From Brevibacterium aurantiacum (GTDB lineage: Bacteria > Actinomycetota > Actinomycetes > Actinomycetales > Brevibacteriaceae), in assembly GCF_007558825.1 (NCBI RefSeq), contig NZ_VLTK01000009.1, forward strand, positions 95,586-159,585: 64,000 bases of DNA, in the 5' to 3' direction. Both the position numbers and the translations under genes were made by a program. The stretch's first letter is position 1. Every line of letters starts with the position of its first letter. A model generated the notes under the pieces. It saw only the letters and a program-made list of their open reading frames with translations, did not search any database and was not told the origin of the DNA. Positions 63,268-64,000 of this stretch are shown here, one piece after another.

Positions 63268-64000
63268 GAGTTCTCCTCCTTGAGCAGAGTGGACGCGGTT
63301 CGCAGCGCGAAGGTCGCGATGACAAGTGAGGCGATGACGACGATGACGCCGACGGCGGAGGCGACTCCATAGTCTTGGGCCACGAAGAATTCCTGGTAGA
63401 TGACATAGGGCAGATTCGCGGTTCCGAGTCCGCCCGAGGTCATCGTGAAGACGGTGTCGAAGTTCTGCACGATGTAGATGGTGCCGAGCAGCGCCGCGAG
63501 TTCGATATAGCGTCGCAGGTGCGGCAATGTGATGAATCGGAAGGTCTGACCCGGTCCGGCGCCGTCGACCAGTGCCGCCTCGTAGACATCCATGGGGCGC
63601 GACTGCAGACCCGCCAGCATGATGAGCATCATGAACGGGGTCCACTGCCAGACGAGGACGATGCCGATTCCCAACAGCGGATAGGTGCTCATCAGATCCG
63701 GCTGCGGGGCGTTCTCACCGAAGACACTGGTCAGCAGTCCGTTGACCAATCCGTAGGACGGGTTGAAGATCGCATGCTTGAACAGCAGCGCCGCTGCCAC
63801 GGGCACGATCAGGAACGGGGTGATCATCAGCGTGCGCACGAATCCGCGGCCGATGAACTTCCGGTCAAGGAGAAGCGCGATGGCCAGACCCAGCACCGCC
63901 GAGACCAGCACGACCGAGACGGTGAGCCCGATGGTGACGAACATCGCGCGCAGCAGATCCGCATTCGTGAAGACGGTGATGTAGTTCTGCAGGGTGCCGA
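63264..64000 (-). CDS. Sugar/polyol ABC transporter permease, MalF-type (runs off right edge)
   Basis: A CUT1-type permease open to the right edge, with at least 245 residues inside the window. The reading frame continues past the Met at 63944 (GTLQNYITVFTNADLLRAM upstream of it), so that Met is not the start. EAA loop EAALVDGAGPGQTFRFITLP and six hydrophobic segments are present. It forms the heterodimer with the MalG-type permease; binding protein and ATPase genes should lie beyond 64000. Confidence 0.92.
   Translation of the reverse strand, partial: GTLQNYITVFTNADLLRAMFVTIGLTVSVVLVSAVLGLAIALLLDRKFIGRGFVRTLMITPFLIVPVAAALLFKHAIFNPSYGLVNGLLTSVFGENAPQPDLMSTYPLLGIGIVLVWQWTPFMMLIMLAGLQSRPMDVYEAALVDGAGPGQTFRFITLPHLRRYIELAALLGTIYIVQNFDTVFTMTSGGLGTANLPYVIYQEFFVAQDYGVASAVGVIVVIASLVIATFALRTASTLLKEENS

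Overview
This is a high-GC actinobacterial chromosome segment. The gene content fits Micrococcales and most resembles Brevibacterium: an ssrA-smpB-M23-ftsX-ftsE block, prfB close by, a tad pilus locus, overlapping rsmA-ispE, and NlpC/P60 and GH3 wall enzymes. The genus is inferred from layout and memory of relatives, not from a search. I see no insertion sequence, CRISPR array, prophage or tRNA. Apart from short repeats and two likely cassette insertions, this looks like ordinary chromosome.

Layout. 1-7.4 kb: a divergent PucR-type regulator (cut by the left edge) faces a ureohydrolase, an AruI-like ThDP decarboxylase and a sodium:solute symporter; a second ThDP enzyme follows with its own promoter. 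This looks like a guanidino-compound (arginine-type) catabolic unit. 7.6-11.6 kb: tmRNA, smpB, a LytM peptidase and ftsX-ftsE, all on the minus strand. 11.9-15.8 kb: an opposite-strand cassette of LacI regulator, GPH sugar symporter and DUF2804 protein, lying between ftsE and prfB. 17.5-26.1 kb: a tad locus (tadA, tadB, tadC, a small pilin-like protein, three TadE/G-like proteins) followed by a large FHA/FtsK (EccC-like) ATPase. 26.2-28.7 kb: an amino-acid permease and a GNAT protein. 28.8-41.2 kb: nucleoside uptake and salvage (PNP, phosphohexo/pentomutase, deoC, deoA, cdd, and a BMP-type nucleoside ABC importer), interrupted by a 152-aa unknown protein flanked by two copies of the mutase 3' end. 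41.5-48.6 kb: ABC-F protein, DksA-like protein, a membrane acyltransferase-like protein, homocysteine methyltransferase, FNT channel and a class V aminotransferase. 48.7-53.3 kb: gluconate use (6PGDH, gluconokinase, GntP permease, GntR). The regulator is translationally coupled behind rsmA-ispE. 55.2-60.7 kb: THUMP-like methyltransferase, rhodanese, NlpC/P60 hydrolase with an unusual upstream region, and a GH3 lipoprotein. 60.8-64 kb: a polyol dehydrogenase and two ABC sugar/polyol permeases, the last cut by the right edge.

Three patterns run through the window and are not explained by the genes. (1) The 10-mer GCCGAGGTGG occurs at least 19 times on both strands, in three coding senses and as the arms of intergenic hairpins. 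(2) Short tandem duplications (17-28 bp) sit at or just past several stop codons. (3) A set of GTTACA boxes lies upstream of the NlpC/P60 gene. The pgm-end duplication around the 152-aa gene and the LacI/GPH/DUF2804 cassette inside the prfB-ftsE neighbourhood are the best signs of recent rearrangement.
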